A stretch of 64,000 nt of DNA from Pedobacter ginsenosidimutans (GCF_001442625.1 NZ_LMZQ01000008.1:62001-126000), one strand, 5' to 3'. Positions 50,101 to 60,264 are shown, counted from the stretch's first letter. The notes: a model not told the origin generated them from the letters alone. Program-made: numbers and translations.

Positions 50101-53100
50101 AGGCTTGCCGTGGCCAGTAAGGAAACTGGGCCGTATCAAAATAACCCTAAGCTGGCAGTTTAATAACAATAAAGGGCCATTGCTTGCTCCGATAGCGGTA
50201 CTAAGCCTGCCCGATCCTGCAACAGGCTATATGCCTGCTGCGGCAACCAACATGCTCTCAAGCGAAACCTTCCCGATCAACTATGTAAATTACGAAATTA
50301 CAGGGAGCTCGGTAAATATTCCGGCACCAGGGGCAGGCGGCTGGCAGTATAACTTTAATGACGAAAATGCGCTAACGCATGTAACTATACCATTGGATAG
50401 TTTTATCGATATCGATCTGTTAAAACCGGTAAAACCAGTGGCAGGACTTATTGGCGGGGCAGGTAATCAATTGCCCGATGGTTATATAGAAATGCTGCCA
50501 CCACAAAAAGGAATCAGCAGTCAGGTACGGCACGAATTACAGTTGCTTGGCCTCGAAATTTATGCCTGGAACGAAAACGGTAGCTGGCAGCCTTATCATA
50601 TTTATGAAGCCGTAACCGTTATCCGTGCCGATAATACAGGCGCAGGAGCCATAGACCTTAGTAAATTGAACAATGCGTACTGGCAGTTTAACGAACCTAA
50701 CCGGTACAATAAGATCAGGGTATTATCGCAGAATATGTTTAGCTATAGTAATGGTATGAGCAATTCGGCAGCCGATCTTGATGCTTTAAACTTTCAGCGG
50801 AAAGACCTTTTCTGTTACGAAAATATATCAAAGCAGAATATTGTGAACTGGATTGGCCAGCCATTGGATAAAGTGTATCCTCAAGCCGAAACCTTTTACA
50901 TTAAAAACGTTGCATTTAAGTTTACCGACATTGAAGGACGCGTGCAGCAAGATGCTGGCTTTGGTAATGCCGTATTGCAGGTGGCCCAAAGTGGCGGTTC
51001 TTTAAGTCTGATCTTACCCGAACCCGTGACTACGCTTTCACTCGATTTTGGAGCCAATGACAATACGCTACGTGTGGATTATATACAGCATCAATATAGA
51101 ATTGGCTACGCACAAACACTTTTACAATATGGTGCGTTTACAAGGGGCAGGGTGTTAGTGCCAAAAACGGTGAAGTACAATGTACAAGTGTTAACACAAT
51201 ATCTTGATGATACTGAGAGTAATACCAGTTTAAATTATAACGATTTAAGCTTGCCTATTAACGAAGTGGTGATTCATTTCGAAAGCAAGTATCCGTTGAA
51301 TTTTGAAGGCGATATTGTATTAGGAGGTTATTTTGCTTTACCGGCTACCTATATTTCTGCTGCTGCTTTTCCTAACGGGCATGAGTTTGATGCCGATAAA
51401 GCACTGGTTTACGCAGCCATTTACAATCAAGCCTTTAATGTTAGAGGAGTGTTTAGTAAAGCTTACAAAAGGCCAGCAGGGGCGGTTGGCCAGTGGCCAA
51501 TGGATAACCGTGTGCCTGTAGTGGGTAATCAGAATGCTATTGTAACCGGAAACCCCGAAATGATAAACGGTTTTTATGAGAAAACTGCCAGTAACGAGTG
51601 GCAGTTACACCAGGCTTATTCTTATACCGCAAATAGCGATGCGCTTTTAATTCCTTTTGAACCTGAATTAAAAGTAGAAGAAGGAAATTTTTCCATTGAG
51701 GTAACGGCTGTTTTTAATCCTTTCGAAACTGGTGTAAGTACGCTTCTGACAAGGGTTACCCAAGATCCCGTAACAGGTAAGAAAAAAGGTTATGCCCTGC
51801 ATCTGTATCAGGATGCACCTGGCAATGCCGATGCTGTTTATGGTACTGAGCAAGCTGTTCCGTCATTCAAAGTATGGTTTACCGCTTATCAGGATCTTGG
51901 TCATTCGGGGATAGTTGCTTCAGAAAAATATACATTAAACTGTGATACTGGTAAACTAACAGAAAAACAATATAAACAGATCCTGATCTCGGTAAACCGT
52001 AGCACCGGAACTATTGATATTTTTATTGATAAAAGGCTGAAAGCAAGTGAAGCCATCCTTTCTGAACTGGATTTTGTTGCTCCCGTAGTTAAAATAACGA
52101 ACCTAAATCAGTTGAGTTATTTAACAGAAGTGTTGCAACGTAGATTGGAAGAAAATAACATTACCCGCACAGGTTTTATTGATGAGGCAGAATTGTTGAG
52201 CAATAACTTAAATAAAACGATACAACCAGTATGGCGCCCTGATACTACTTATGCCATTGTGGTTAAAACCCGCGATGTGGTTGAAGGAAACGTAGGGGCA
52301 GCCGTACAAAAGAACCATATTTATGGTTTTAAAACCGTTGGACCGATTGGACACTTCCAAAAGAAAAATGCCATTTATAAAGCGCTGGAAGCGCAGGATA
52401 AAGCGGCTGCATTTAAACTGGCCGATTTAAAACACTATATCGATTACGAACGCTCTTTCCCTGATGCACAAAGCCGCTACGATTTAAGCAAACCTGTATT
52501 TTGCCACGATCCGAAAGTAAGTCTGTTGTTTGTTAAACCTTACCTCAATGCCATGTTCTCTGATTGGGACGGCTATTTAGGTCTGCCTACTGTTAAGAGT
52601 ACTTTGCAGATGCAGCTGTTGGATCCTTATGGCGCAATTTTAAGCCCCGAATTAATCTGGGAACAATTGCCTGATGAGGAGATTACCAATGCCAATTTCA
52701 TGAAACTACCTCCAGATCAGCAGATCCTGTATTTTATGAACCGTGCGGCGCTCGAAGATTCGTGCAACGTAAACCCGGTAAGCATTAAAAAGCGTAAAAA
52801 GCAGGGTGCATACCATTTTCCTAACCTTGAGCCGAACCGTTTGTATACCGCTTTATTTACCGCAGTATATCAACCACTGGGCGAGGCTGAACAAAGGGCG
52901 GAGATCCACCGTTTTAATTTTAAAACATCTCGTTTCAGCACCTTTGAAGAACAGGCCGGAAGTTTTGTGCTGGATAGTACCCCTGGGGCAGAAAAATATG
53001 CGGTTTATCCACTGAAGGTAAGTTTTACACAGACCGAAATTGATGGGGTCATTAAAAACCTGATTGACGATAATCCTGAAAATGATGATTCGGAAGTAAT

Positions 53101-53521
53101 CAGGTATGCCGCTAAATACGATCGTTTGGTGTATGGTGGTTTGGCAATTAAGAACCTCGAGCCGATTGAAACCACGGTGATCCATCCGGTAATCAATATC
53201 GATCCTGTTGATTCAGGCAGACGTTTATTGGGGATATTGGTGAGGAACCCTGAACCTTTTAACAATCCAAAACTGCCTCTTGGATCTTTAAATAATACGG
53301 TTGGTTTATCACTTATCCCTTCGGGACAGGCGGTGCTTCCACCAGAAACATTTATTTATATCCATGCAAAGGATACCTCGGCTGTGTTTATCAGCAATGC
53401 AGCATTAAATATGCCGGTTGGTGATACACAGTTGCACTTTAAATACAAAATATTTAATGGTAACGATTATGAAACAGATTTCGAAAGTTATAACGGGCCA
53501 ACAATCCCAATAACACTTTAG
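47147..53521 (+). CDS. Giant 2124-residue beta-rich protein with a LamG-like domain
   Basis: A 2124-residue protein, one of the two largest of the window, with no signal peptide (starts MPANQVVTRRFYPALSEVIT). Residues about 1-270 are helical/mixed. About 275-1000 are a long series of beta strands of repeating character (LEAEFVGNLVPEYAQIG-like, FSGAVSFSMPKFRLSGSAAM-like, GPIPLGATGLGIYGFRGIIG), reminiscent of DUF6603-type proteins, though I cannot confirm this. About 1440-1670 resembles a concanavalin/LamG-like fold (EVTAVFNPFETGVSTLLTRV, then YKQILISVNRSTGTIDIFID). The C terminus has further beta sandwich units. A LytTR-type operator precedes the gene by about 100 bases and the next giant gene follows by 50. 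Probably a structural or carbohydrate-binding component of the fibre system; function unknown. Confidence 0.7.
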   Translation: MPANQVVTRRFYPALSEVITVDDLPEFLHFAENGLNLLLDKIHYKNLQYSKSQRGDSAFYSLDIVTNNIGLDLPFGMRLVLNPDQDGDSNISSFPISLQYQWEMLAFLRAFKVQNFAFTLEAFYELGLQVFKITDDEVIAHILNYFVEDTETETKFEQLLDAVNLVYGTSLSLPPGEEPTVDKVVTLINNEISIPKSVSAVMFGIYISQAGEEETRGRLQQFYNRLVPNGIEDYIKQLITPKLKATLKLSAGIEFPPNILKPVDANGDIIDDGRKSMFTFGEATFYADTESGIGADVEFVGNLVPEYAQIGNTNLFIGIERAKLDLSRKRNIAEADAAGYGPDFTGLYVKEATIGLSRFGKKSTTKNSVALIGEDLLIGTGGISGRISLASNGALYYDFGLFEAELNLFSLTFKKGAIVASDIAGKLTIPGFKDTTGQQAIIDIRVHIQDNGDFELTAKPQQGLLPITLPNVFVLNIRSFNLGKEARGFYIQIAGTLDFIADIPGLGQVLPKNIEIQKLRIWDNGDIEFDGGSFVIPKAFKLKVGPVNLEVSQIAFGAYTKQLNGIERKYRFFGFDGMINTGNAGVNATGNGIKYYFTVDNNDTDKPFDSFTSIDGIGIDLTIPGNVSKEEAIFILNGYLRMSNPDPAIVGSNAGSEYTGAVSFSMPKFRLSGSAAMRLKPSVPSFVVDIGMELPGPIPLGATGLGIYGFRGIIGRHYMASKSATTPPLPDSASWWEYYKAKSNITHREGIELDKFADKPGYSVGAGVSIATSFDKGFTFSTKLFLYLGLPNLFMLQGQAGVLRSRIGLNKDVDPPFSALIVIDDKSFISSLGVNYRLPEGGSFDGAIFSLSGKLELAFFFNNASGWYLNVGKDQPESERIRARILTLFQGYAYLMISSRGIKAGAGARFDFSADFWIVKFGFGAFVDLGGSISFKPIQIGGYIRMGGYAYIRILRFKFNISITVTLGFEAPNPFSIYGSLELDLGLPWPVRKLGRIKITLSWQFNNNKGPLLAPIAVLSLPDPATGYMPAAATNMLSSETFPINYVNYEITGSSVNIPAPGAGGWQYNFNDENALTHVTIPLDSFIDIDLLKPVKPVAGLIGGAGNQLPDGYIEMLPPQKGISSQVRHELQLLGLEIYAWNENGSWQPYHIYEAVTVIRADNTGAGAIDLSKLNNAYWQFNEPNRYNKIRVLSQNMFSYSNGMSNSAADLDALNFQRKDLFCYENISKQNIVNWIGQPLDKVYPQAETFYIKNVAFKFTDIEGRVQQDAGFGNAVLQVAQSGGSLSLILPEPVTTLSLDFGANDNTLRVDYIQHQYRIGYAQTLLQYGAFTRGRVLVPKTVKYNVQVLTQYLDDTESNTSLNYNDLSLPINEVVIHFESKYPLNFEGDIVLGGYFALPATYISAAAFPNGHEFDADKALVYAAIYNQAFNVRGVFSKAYKRPAGAVGQWPMDNRVPVVGNQNAIVTGNPEMINGFYEKTASNEWQLHQAYSYTANSDALLIPFEPELKVEEGNFSIEVTAVFNPFETGVSTLLTRVTQDPVTGKKKGYALHLYQDAPGNADAVYGTEQAVPSFKVWFTAYQDLGHSGIVASEKYTLNCDTGKLTEKQYKQILISVNRSTGTIDIFIDKRLKASEAILSELDFVAPVVKITNLNQLSYLTEVLQRRLEENNITRTGFIDEAELLSNNLNKTIQPVWRPDTTYAIVVKTRDVVEGNVGAAVQKNHIYGFKTVGPIGHFQKKNAIYKALEAQDKAAAFKLADLKHYIDYERSFPDAQSRYDLSKPVFCHDPKVSLLFVKPYLNAMFSDWDGYLGLPTVKSTLQMQLLDPYGAILSPELIWEQLPDEEITNANFMKLPPDQQILYFMNRAALEDSCNVNPVSIKKRKKQGAYHFPNLEPNRLYTALFTAVYQPLGEAEQRAEIHRFNFKTSRFSTFEEQAGSFVLDSTPGAEKYAVYPLKVSFTQTEIDGVIKNLIDDNPENDDSEVIRYAAKYDRLVYGGLAIKNLEPIETTVIHPVINIDPVDSGRRLLGILVRNPEPFNNPKLPLGSLNNTVGLSLIPSGQAVLPPETFIYIHAKDTSAVFISNAALNMPVGDTQLHFKYKIFNGNDYETDFESYNGPTIPITL

Positions 53522-53571
53522 CAGTCTGTTGAATTAAAACATGAACAATAATTAATAAAATACATTCAAAA

Positions 53572-56500
53572 ATGACGTCTGAGAACAACTTCAATGCTTA
53601 TTCATCCGATTATACCCGTATAACAGACTGTCTTTTTGCTATACATGCCTTAGAAGTAAGCGGGGGCTTAAATAACCAGGCAGAATTGCTGCGGTTGTTG
53701 CGTCTACTTGAGCAGGATGTATTAAAAAAATTATATGTAATAACCATTAGGGTATTAAAAGTAGTTACCAGCCCTGATAGTACCGTTTATATCGGGGGTG
53801 ATTTTAGCGAAAAGAATTTTTCTGAAAAAGATTTTAATGTAGGTGCTCCGGTGATCAATCCACCAAGCAATTGGGATTACTTTTATGGTGATTTTGATGG
53901 GGAAGATTTTCTGTTTGATGATTTTTATGTAGGCTACCTGGATACCAGCGGTACAGGTTACAGCGCCATTTTTAAGAGCATTTTAAATATGCTCGATGAG
54001 ATTAACAATTATAGTGAAGATACCTTTAGTGAGGAAGACCGTTATGCTTTAAATGAAGCATTGGAAGCATTATTGGCTGCCTTTAAAGCGATAAAAGATT
54101 TGTTGGCGCAATTAGGCCTAAACCCTTGTGGCCCGGATGATGATACTTATTTGAACAATACAGGTGGTATTTACCTTCAGGCAGCTGGCTCTGACGGTGC
54201 CAACGGCATTGCCCAGGGTATTCATTTAAGATGGAGCCTTACCGGTGTATTGGGAGATAACCATTTGCCTAAAGGAGACTATTATAATGCTCAAAACAAT
54301 CAGTTGTCAGGCTTTAACCGCAAGGATGATTATGTCAAGGTATTCCGTTCGCAATATATAGACGCTCCAACTGTATCTATTGATTTAGAATTTAACCGTC
54401 CGGTAATAAATTTTATAACCAGGCAATGGATTTATACCATTAATAATACTGTTAATGGGAAAAAAATCACCAACCGTGTAAAACTCAAATTTGATAATGC
54501 CAATACCTATAAGCAACTGGCCAGAACAATTGATCCTTTATTGGATTATTATAGGTTTTTATCCTCCTACAATGAAACCATTACTTTAGAAATAGAAGGT
54601 AAAACGAGCTATTCAGTGGGGTTCCATTTTAATAATACCAGTAACGAAAAGGCAGTACTTAAGGTGAAAATGCTTTCGCAGATTGTTAATGATCCCGATA
54701 CCGAAAATACGACCGAAGTACGTAAAACGATGGTGCTGGATAACGCTGGTGCTAAGATTGAGATTTATAAAGCTGATAATATTGCTAAAATCTCGATAAA
54801 AAAATCAACAAATGCTGTCATTAAGAACTTTTATTTCTCAACCTACCACGATTTTTTAATTACCCGTCAGGAAACAGACTGGATGGAAGTAGGAAATGGT
54901 TTTGGTATTTCTTTAGATGATGCTGTTGTTTTCGATCGCTTAGAGAATGAAACCTATCCTATAGATCACCTTTGGCCACATTTTAACGATGGTACTACCG
55001 TAAAAGTGGCCAATTATCAGGATAAATGGTTAACCTCCAGAAACAATAATCCTTCGGTAAAAGCAGCGCTAAGCACTTACCTTCAATTAAGCGATACGGA
55101 CCCAAGGGCAGAGGAAATAATCACCAACGTAAATCCGGAACAACAGAACGAGGGTTTTTCAATCAGTTACCTGGATATTATCAATCTGCAGGCACTTGAT
55201 TATCATTTTGCGCGGATGTTGGGACTGGGACATATCGATACACCGATAGACAATGATGGCTTTATATATCAGGTTCGTTATACGAATAAAAGCAGTTTAA
55301 ACTCATCTGCTACTTCTACTTATGTATACACCAGTTTACCCGTTACCAAAACCGATTACCTGCTGCCAGAGAAACCTAAAATGAGGCCGGTTGCTTACCA
55401 GTTTTTGGGAGATGACAGCGACAGTATGAATAGTATGCTTGATGATAAAGGTTATGCAAAATTCGATTATGCAAGAGTAGTTAATATAGGCAGGGTGCCT
55501 TTCCCTGACGAACTGGTTGACCATGATTTCTTTTCGGATCTGAATGTCGTTGAAAACCTGAATATTTTCGAAAATCCCAAGCCTGTTTTTTATGGATTGG
55601 AATACCGTGCAGAAAACCAGTTGGCCTATGTGAAACCCGAAATCACCAGTGGCAGTTTCCCTGATGAATATCAATATTATGCTTATGATAATGCCAACCC
55701 ACAGGGAGTATTAGAGCCTGAACCCTTAAGAGATGATGTACTGAGTTTGTTTACCCATTTTGAAAAGCAACCTGGCAAACATTTTTATGCCATTTATGGT
55801 ATAAACTGGTTCTCGAGGGTTTCTACACTAAGTGATGAGGTAGATACCGATGTAACCGAGTTCGAAGCGGTAAACACACTATTACCGCCAAGTGATGTTG
55901 CAGTACAATATGTTCAAAAAGAAGATCCTTTATTGTTTACCACGACTGCCGAACAAAGCTGGTTGGCCGGACGTAAACAGACTTTTGCCGGACAAGACAT
56001 TGGTTTTACACGCGTAACTTTTAACTGGCTGGATATATTGGATGCCACCAGGTTGATCGATCAGTCGGCCGCACAGCTTAATACACTGATCAAAGCAGAC
56101 CATGTTAAAGCTTATTTTAACCCGGAATTACCCTTAACTATAACAGGGCAGATAAAGGATATCATCCATGAACCTGATGAAAAGCTGATTAGATTAATCG
56201 TCGGCAGCTATAAACAGATTGATGGTACTTTGATAACGCCGACTGTAGCACCTGGCGATTTTTTTAGATTTACCAATAGCTTATTAGCCACACCGAACGG
56301 TAAATACCGTGTAGAAAATATGGTAAATGGAAGTGCCGGGGTAGAGATTATCGTTGAAAGCACTAATGAGAGTAGCGTGGTAGATGATGAGAATGAACCA
56401 GGCACTTATTCTACCCGAAAAATTGCAACCTTCCCCGAAATTGGAAGCAGATTTTCTGTTGCCGAAAACTTAAGTAATCCCGCCAATTGGGAGCCGGTTA

Positions 56501-58581
56501 TGGAAACCGTTCAGTTAAAAAGTTTTGCTGATGCAAATAGCCCGCATATTGAACGTATTGCTGATTCGGAAGGTAGAGAAACCATTTATTGGGTAGGGGG
56601 GATTCATAATCAGGCAACTGTTACCCCATTGTTTGGAAGTGAATATCCAGATGGCTTATTGGGTTATTATAAGGTTAGCTTCGACAATACAGGCAATTTG
56701 AATGATCACCCTCAAATTAACCTGCCTTTTGATGCCAATGATCCCAATAAGAATTCGCCCGATCAGCTAAGACAGGCGCATGTAGAGTGGTATAAAGGAT
56801 TAATCAGGGTACCAACCCTAAATGAAGACCCGGAACCAAAACTTTTGGAGGTAATTAGAATCGAAGAAACACAACCTTTAGAACTGTATGTTTACGATCC
56901 AGGTTACCAGGACGACCCTATCCGGGTTTCGACACCTGCTGTGTTAACCGTTCCGGTAAATTTTCATCCGGGTTACCGGGTTTACTTTTTCCCAGAGCCT
57001 GGTTCCACTCATACCTTTAACGGCACAAATATCCTTCCAGTTGGAAATGATAACGACAAACGCACGCAGCTTGGCCTACAAACGATAGATAGCAGACCCG
57101 AAAGCAACAATAGTGTTTCTGATGTTTCAATGCCTGCCATACTGCTTGCCCGTAAAATTGAAGAACCCGTACAGTTTGAAGCACCAGGTACATTTGGTTT
57201 AAAAGTACGTCCCGATGCCACCGGAAAAGCCTCTTTTACTTTTGATGTTAAAATTGCACCAACGGTAAATGGCATAAAACGTGCTCCATTTGGTTTTATG
57301 TTCTACAGAACAACCAACGAGGATGTATTGGAAGCCTTATACAAACCAAGCACCGTAGCTCAGATTTTAGAAGCACTTAGAGATCTTGATGAGGACCCGT
57401 TTTACAGTCAAAGGTATTTAGAGTTGGTTAATTTAACTTTTGATTCGCCTACTGCGGGTTCATTTAAACAATTTCCTGCGACGCCAAATTCTTATGGTTT
57501 TCCAGTTCCGGATAAGTTGGGGCTTGTTGATGATGCACATGACAGTTTGGAGGTTAAAAAATTAAAATATTTTGCTGCAATACAGGAAACTTTATTGCCC
57601 TTAACGGAGCAGACCCCGATATTGAATTTTATTAAACAGGGCCTGCAGACCGAAAATGCATTGCCTGTAATCCGCGATCTGGATGGCAATTTGCTCGATG
57701 CAACAGATGTAGCCTTTAATCCTTTTCCAATGATTAGGCAATATAATAAACCATCGCAGCCCAATACCACCTATATCCGTTTTACCGATTACTTTTTAAG
57801 CGGGGCTTCGCGAAAGTTATATTTTTTTGCCGGGGTAGAGGTAACCAATCAGTTAGAACCAGGCTTATTAAGTCCATTTGCTGGGCCCGTAACCATTTTA
57901 CAAACACTTGCCTCTGCAGCTCCTTTGGTTACCACGTTTGCAATTAATCTCGATTCTTTTTCTGCAGAAAGCGGCGCGTCGGTTGTATTTAATATTGCGC
58001 CGATCTCACCTGAAGACCGAATTTCGAAAATCAGGATTTACAGATCAAAAGATAAAGACAAGACCGTTACCCTTCAAGGTATGGAATACCATGTAGACCG
58101 TGATATTGTAGCTGAGAATATTGAAGGTTATGAAGTTACCGACGATTTTAGCGATTTAACAGTTGCACCACTTGGCGATACTGTTTATTATCGCCTGGCC
58201 GGTATCCGAACCATTATCAATGAAAAAGAAGAGGAAGAAGAAGTATTGTCATTAGGTACCGATGTAATAGCCATCACACTGCCTGATTATTTAAATCCCG
58301 AGGCACCCGAATTATTTTATGATGAGGTTGGAAACAAACTGACCTGGTCTGCTACAGCCAATCGGGCCAACTATTACGTATTTAAGCAAAATAACCGTGG
58401 TAACTGGGAAAAAGTATATGGTGTTGAGCTACCAACTTCATCGGTTGATATGGAATATGTTTTGCCTGCCCCGTTGATACGGGTAGATGAAGATGGTGAT
58501 AAACTTTATTACCGCTTTAAAGTACAGGTGCAAAATGCTTCAGGGCTGTTTAACCTTACCGATAAAGAATTAACTGTTTAA
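53572..58581 (+). CDS. Giant 1669-residue protein with fibronectin-III-like C terminus
   Basis: A 1669-residue protein, second gene of the 47147 unit. It has no signal peptide and begins MTSENNFNAYSSDYTRITDC. The first 210 residues are helical (LEALLAAFKAIKDLLAQLGL), with a linker of Asp/Phe-rich motifs (FSEKNFSEKDFNVG; FDGEDFLFDDFYVG). The large middle is mixed with many beta strands. The last 300 residues look like fibronectin-type III or Ig-like repeats (VVFNIAPISPEDRISKIRIY, and NKLTWSATANRANYYVFKQN). These are typical of extracellular stalk proteins. The gene is followed after 25 bases by the tail-fibre-like genes, so it fits a baseplate, stalk or adhesin role (inference). No catalytic motif was seen. 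Confidence 0.66.
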   Translation: MTSENNFNAYSSDYTRITDCLFAIHALEVSGGLNNQAELLRLLRLLEQDVLKKLYVITIRVLKVVTSPDSTVYIGGDFSEKNFSEKDFNVGAPVINPPSNWDYFYGDFDGEDFLFDDFYVGYLDTSGTGYSAIFKSILNMLDEINNYSEDTFSEEDRYALNEALEALLAAFKAIKDLLAQLGLNPCGPDDDTYLNNTGGIYLQAAGSDGANGIAQGIHLRWSLTGVLGDNHLPKGDYYNAQNNQLSGFNRKDDYVKVFRSQYIDAPTVSIDLEFNRPVINFITRQWIYTINNTVNGKKITNRVKLKFDNANTYKQLARTIDPLLDYYRFLSSYNETITLEIEGKTSYSVGFHFNNTSNEKAVLKVKMLSQIVNDPDTENTTEVRKTMVLDNAGAKIEIYKADNIAKISIKKSTNAVIKNFYFSTYHDFLITRQETDWMEVGNGFGISLDDAVVFDRLENETYPIDHLWPHFNDGTTVKVANYQDKWLTSRNNNPSVKAALSTYLQLSDTDPRAEEIITNVNPEQQNEGFSISYLDIINLQALDYHFARMLGLGHIDTPIDNDGFIYQVRYTNKSSLNSSATSTYVYTSLPVTKTDYLLPEKPKMRPVAYQFLGDDSDSMNSMLDDKGYAKFDYARVVNIGRVPFPDELVDHDFFSDLNVVENLNIFENPKPVFYGLEYRAENQLAYVKPEITSGSFPDEYQYYAYDNANPQGVLEPEPLRDDVLSLFTHFEKQPGKHFYAIYGINWFSRVSTLSDEVDTDVTEFEAVNTLLPPSDVAVQYVQKEDPLLFTTTAEQSWLAGRKQTFAGQDIGFTRVTFNWLDILDATRLIDQSAAQLNTLIKADHVKAYFNPELPLTITGQIKDIIHEPDEKLIRLIVGSYKQIDGTLITPTVAPGDFFRFTNSLLATPNGKYRVENMVNGSAGVEIIVESTNESSVVDDENEPGTYSTRKIATFPEIGSRFSVAENLSNPANWEPVMETVQLKSFADANSPHIERIADSEGRETIYWVGGIHNQATVTPLFGSEYPDGLLGYYKVSFDNTGNLNDHPQINLPFDANDPNKNSPDQLRQAHVEWYKGLIRVPTLNEDPEPKLLEVIRIEETQPLELYVYDPGYQDDPIRVSTPAVLTVPVNFHPGYRVYFFPEPGSTHTFNGTNILPVGNDNDKRTQLGLQTIDSRPESNNSVSDVSMPAILLARKIEEPVQFEAPGTFGLKVRPDATGKASFTFDVKIAPTVNGIKRAPFGFMFYRTTNEDVLEALYKPSTVAQILEALRDLDEDPFYSQRYLELVNLTFDSPTAGSFKQFPATPNSYGFPVPDKLGLVDDAHDSLEVKKLKYFAAIQETLLPLTEQTPILNFIKQGLQTENALPVIRDLDGNLLDATDVAFNPFPMIRQYNKPSQPNTTYIRFTDYFLSGASRKLYFFAGVEVTNQLEPGLLSPFAGPVTILQTLASAAPLVTTFAINLDSFSAESGASVVFNIAPISPEDRISKIRIYRSKDKDKTVTLQGMEYHVDRDIVAENIEGYEVTDDFSDLTVAPLGDTVYYRLAGIRTIINEKEEEEEVLSLGTDVIAITLPDYLNPEAPELFYDEVGNKLTWSATANRANYYVFKQNNRGNWEKVYGVELPTSSVDMEYVLPAPLIRVDEDGDKLYYRFKVQVQNASGLFNLTDKELTV

Positions 58582-58606
58582 TAAACATTACTAAAGAAAA
58601 TTATTT

Positions 58607-59689
58607 ATGCCACAGATACCGCCAATTACCGATGCTTATATTGATGAAATTATAAAAGCTCCAGAGGCTTTTAACCCAGCATTAAACAAAACACAGGGAG
58701 TAAAGTTGCGCGAGTTGTTAAAGCTAATGCGTGATAAAATGGAAGAATGTTGCGGTGATAGCAATACTGATGCAGATCTTATTCAGGTTACCCATCAGGA
58801 ACTAACATCTTTGTTATTTGCTAATGCACTTATCCCTGGAAAACATTATTTATTAACTAATTATAAAACAACTTGGAAATTAGCTAACGGCAACATCCGA
58901 AGAGCCGATAATTTTGAGCCAATAATGTTATTCGCATTAACATCTTCCAAACTTTCTACAGAAGCATACAGTGCCATTTATCCACAGGATAAAATATTCT
59001 ATTTGGCTGGTGCAGTAGATTATGATGGTAATATTAAACCATATTCGGAAGAAGATTGGCTTTATATGAATGGATTGATCCCAGAAACTGGTTTTATATA
59101 CAGAAGGATAGATTCTTTCACAAACAGGGATATCAATTTCGATTTTAGAGGCTTTTGGATCGGAGATGATAATTCTCATGGTAGTTTGTATTTTACTAAC
59201 AATGTCAAAATATTTTCTGTTGGTTTAGATGTATATAATAAACAGCCTTTAATACTAGGCTATAACAGTGTTAGTAACTCAACAGTAAACGTTGGAGGGC
59301 TATATGGAGCCGCAGGTTTCAATTTTTCTGTTCCAGAAACCTATGATGACCTTAAGATTAATATTTCCAACAGTTTTGTTGGAATATTGGCGATCGACGG
59401 AATTACAGATGAAATCTCATTCCGAAATAGCAATATTAAGGGATTATATATTAAAAATGGTTTACCATCTTTTAATAATGTCAATAATTTTCAAATTATA
59501 AATCCATATGAAATAAATCTTTCCCATTATGATAGTGAAGCGCTTGCTTTATTGGCTAGTGAAGATGTAAAAGATAATGTTATCGTAGCAGATAATTATA
59601 CACTTCTGATTTCTTGGATTGGCGTTAATAATTTAGGAACGATGATGAATAATTTCTCTATATTTTCTCCCTTGCAGGGACTAGATTAA
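58607..59689 (+). CDS. Tail-fibre-like protein 1 with shared N-terminal module
   Basis: A 360-residue protein. The first 46 residues (IPPITDAYIDEIIKAPEAFN, then LNKTQGVKLRELLKLMRDKM) are a module that also opens the proteins at 60384 (41 of 46 residues alike by eye) and 63373 (more diverged). It is probably the attachment or assembly part. The remainder is a variable region of beta strands (YLLTNYKTTWKLANGNIRRA, FWIGDDNSHGSLYF, VSNSTVNVGGLYGAAG) that resembles a right-handed beta helix or a phage receptor-binding tip. No signal peptide. Its stop codon overlaps the start of the glycosyltransferase-like gene by one base (TAATG), so the two are translated together and the enzyme may modify this fibre. 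Confidence 0.7.
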   Translation: MPQIPPITDAYIDEIIKAPEAFNPALNKTQGVKLRELLKLMRDKMEECCGDSNTDADLIQVTHQELTSLLFANALIPGKHYLLTNYKTTWKLANGNIRRADNFEPIMLFALTSSKLSTEAYSAIYPQDKIFYLAGAVDYDGNIKPYSEEDWLYMNGLIPETGFIYRRIDSFTNRDINFDFRGFWIGDDNSHGSLYFTNNVKIFSVGLDVYNKQPLILGYNSVSNSTVNVGGLYGAAGFNFSVPETYDDLKINISNSFVGILAIDGITDEISFRNSNIKGLYIKNGLPSFNNVNNFQIINPYEINLSHYDSEALALLASEDVKDNVIVADNYTLLISWIGVNNLGTMMNNFSIFSPLQGLD

Positions 59690-60264
59690 TGAAACAATTC
59701 ATTATAACTAGGTCTGCGAATGGCAGGATATGCGATACACTAGAGCATTTAAATATGTACGGCTTAAATCCAATGGTAGTGGAATGCGAAAACGTTAACA
59801 TTCCTCATATTAATGTTTTATTAACAGTGCAACGGATCATTATGGAAAATATTAAAGAAGACAATATTCTGATTTTAGAAGATGATGTAAGATTATATAG
59901 ACCATTTAATCCAGATCAGTTAGTGAAGCAAAATGAGTTTGATTTTTCAATAATCTGTACTGGAAGTTTTAGTGTTGGACAATTAAGGAAATCAGCTAAT
60001 AAACAGCTTCCATATTGTACTTTTTTTTATGGAAGCCAGGGTGTAATATATAACAAATCGATTTATAAATTCTTTCTAAATATAAAGGAAGATTATATAG
60101 ATTCAGTGAGTAGGTTTTTGCCTAATGTATGTATCACTCTCCCGTTTCTAACCTACCAAAAAGATTATAATGAAAGAAACAAAGATAATCAGCTGATAAA
60201 AAGGGAACATAAATTTGAACAAGAGAATGAAAGATTATTGAAATTAATAAATCACATTAATTAA
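59689..60264 (+). CDS. Small glycosyltransferase-like protein (GT25-like)
   Basis: A 191-residue protein that reads like a minimal glycosyltransferase family 25 domain. It starts MKQFIITRSANGRICDTLEH, has a helix before NILILEDDVRLYRPF (about residues 60-74) with the EDD acidic motif that binds the nucleotide sugar via a metal ion, and a later TFFYGSQGVIYNKSIYKF segment, like the strand-loop of GT25 acceptor side. It is short for the family and the C-terminal 30 residues are polar and coil-like. The start codon overlaps the stop of the previous fibre gene by one base, suggesting cotranslation and a role in glycosylating the fibre. Substrate and linkage are not predictable. No signal peptide, so it acts in the cytoplasm. 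Confidence 0.66.
   Translation: MKQFIITRSANGRICDTLEHLNMYGLNPMVVECENVNIPHINVLLTVQRIIMENIKEDNILILEDDVRLYRPFNPDQLVKQNEFDFSIICTGSFSVGQLRKSANKQLPYCTFFYGSQGVIYNKSIYKFFLNIKEDYIDSVSRFLPNVCITLPFLTYQKDYNERNKDNQLIKREHKFEQENERLLKLINHIN

Noticed and set aside
52853-53265. Two minus-strand frames opposite the 2124-residue gene
   Set aside because: Antisense to a well-formed long gene, without recognisable features or start context.
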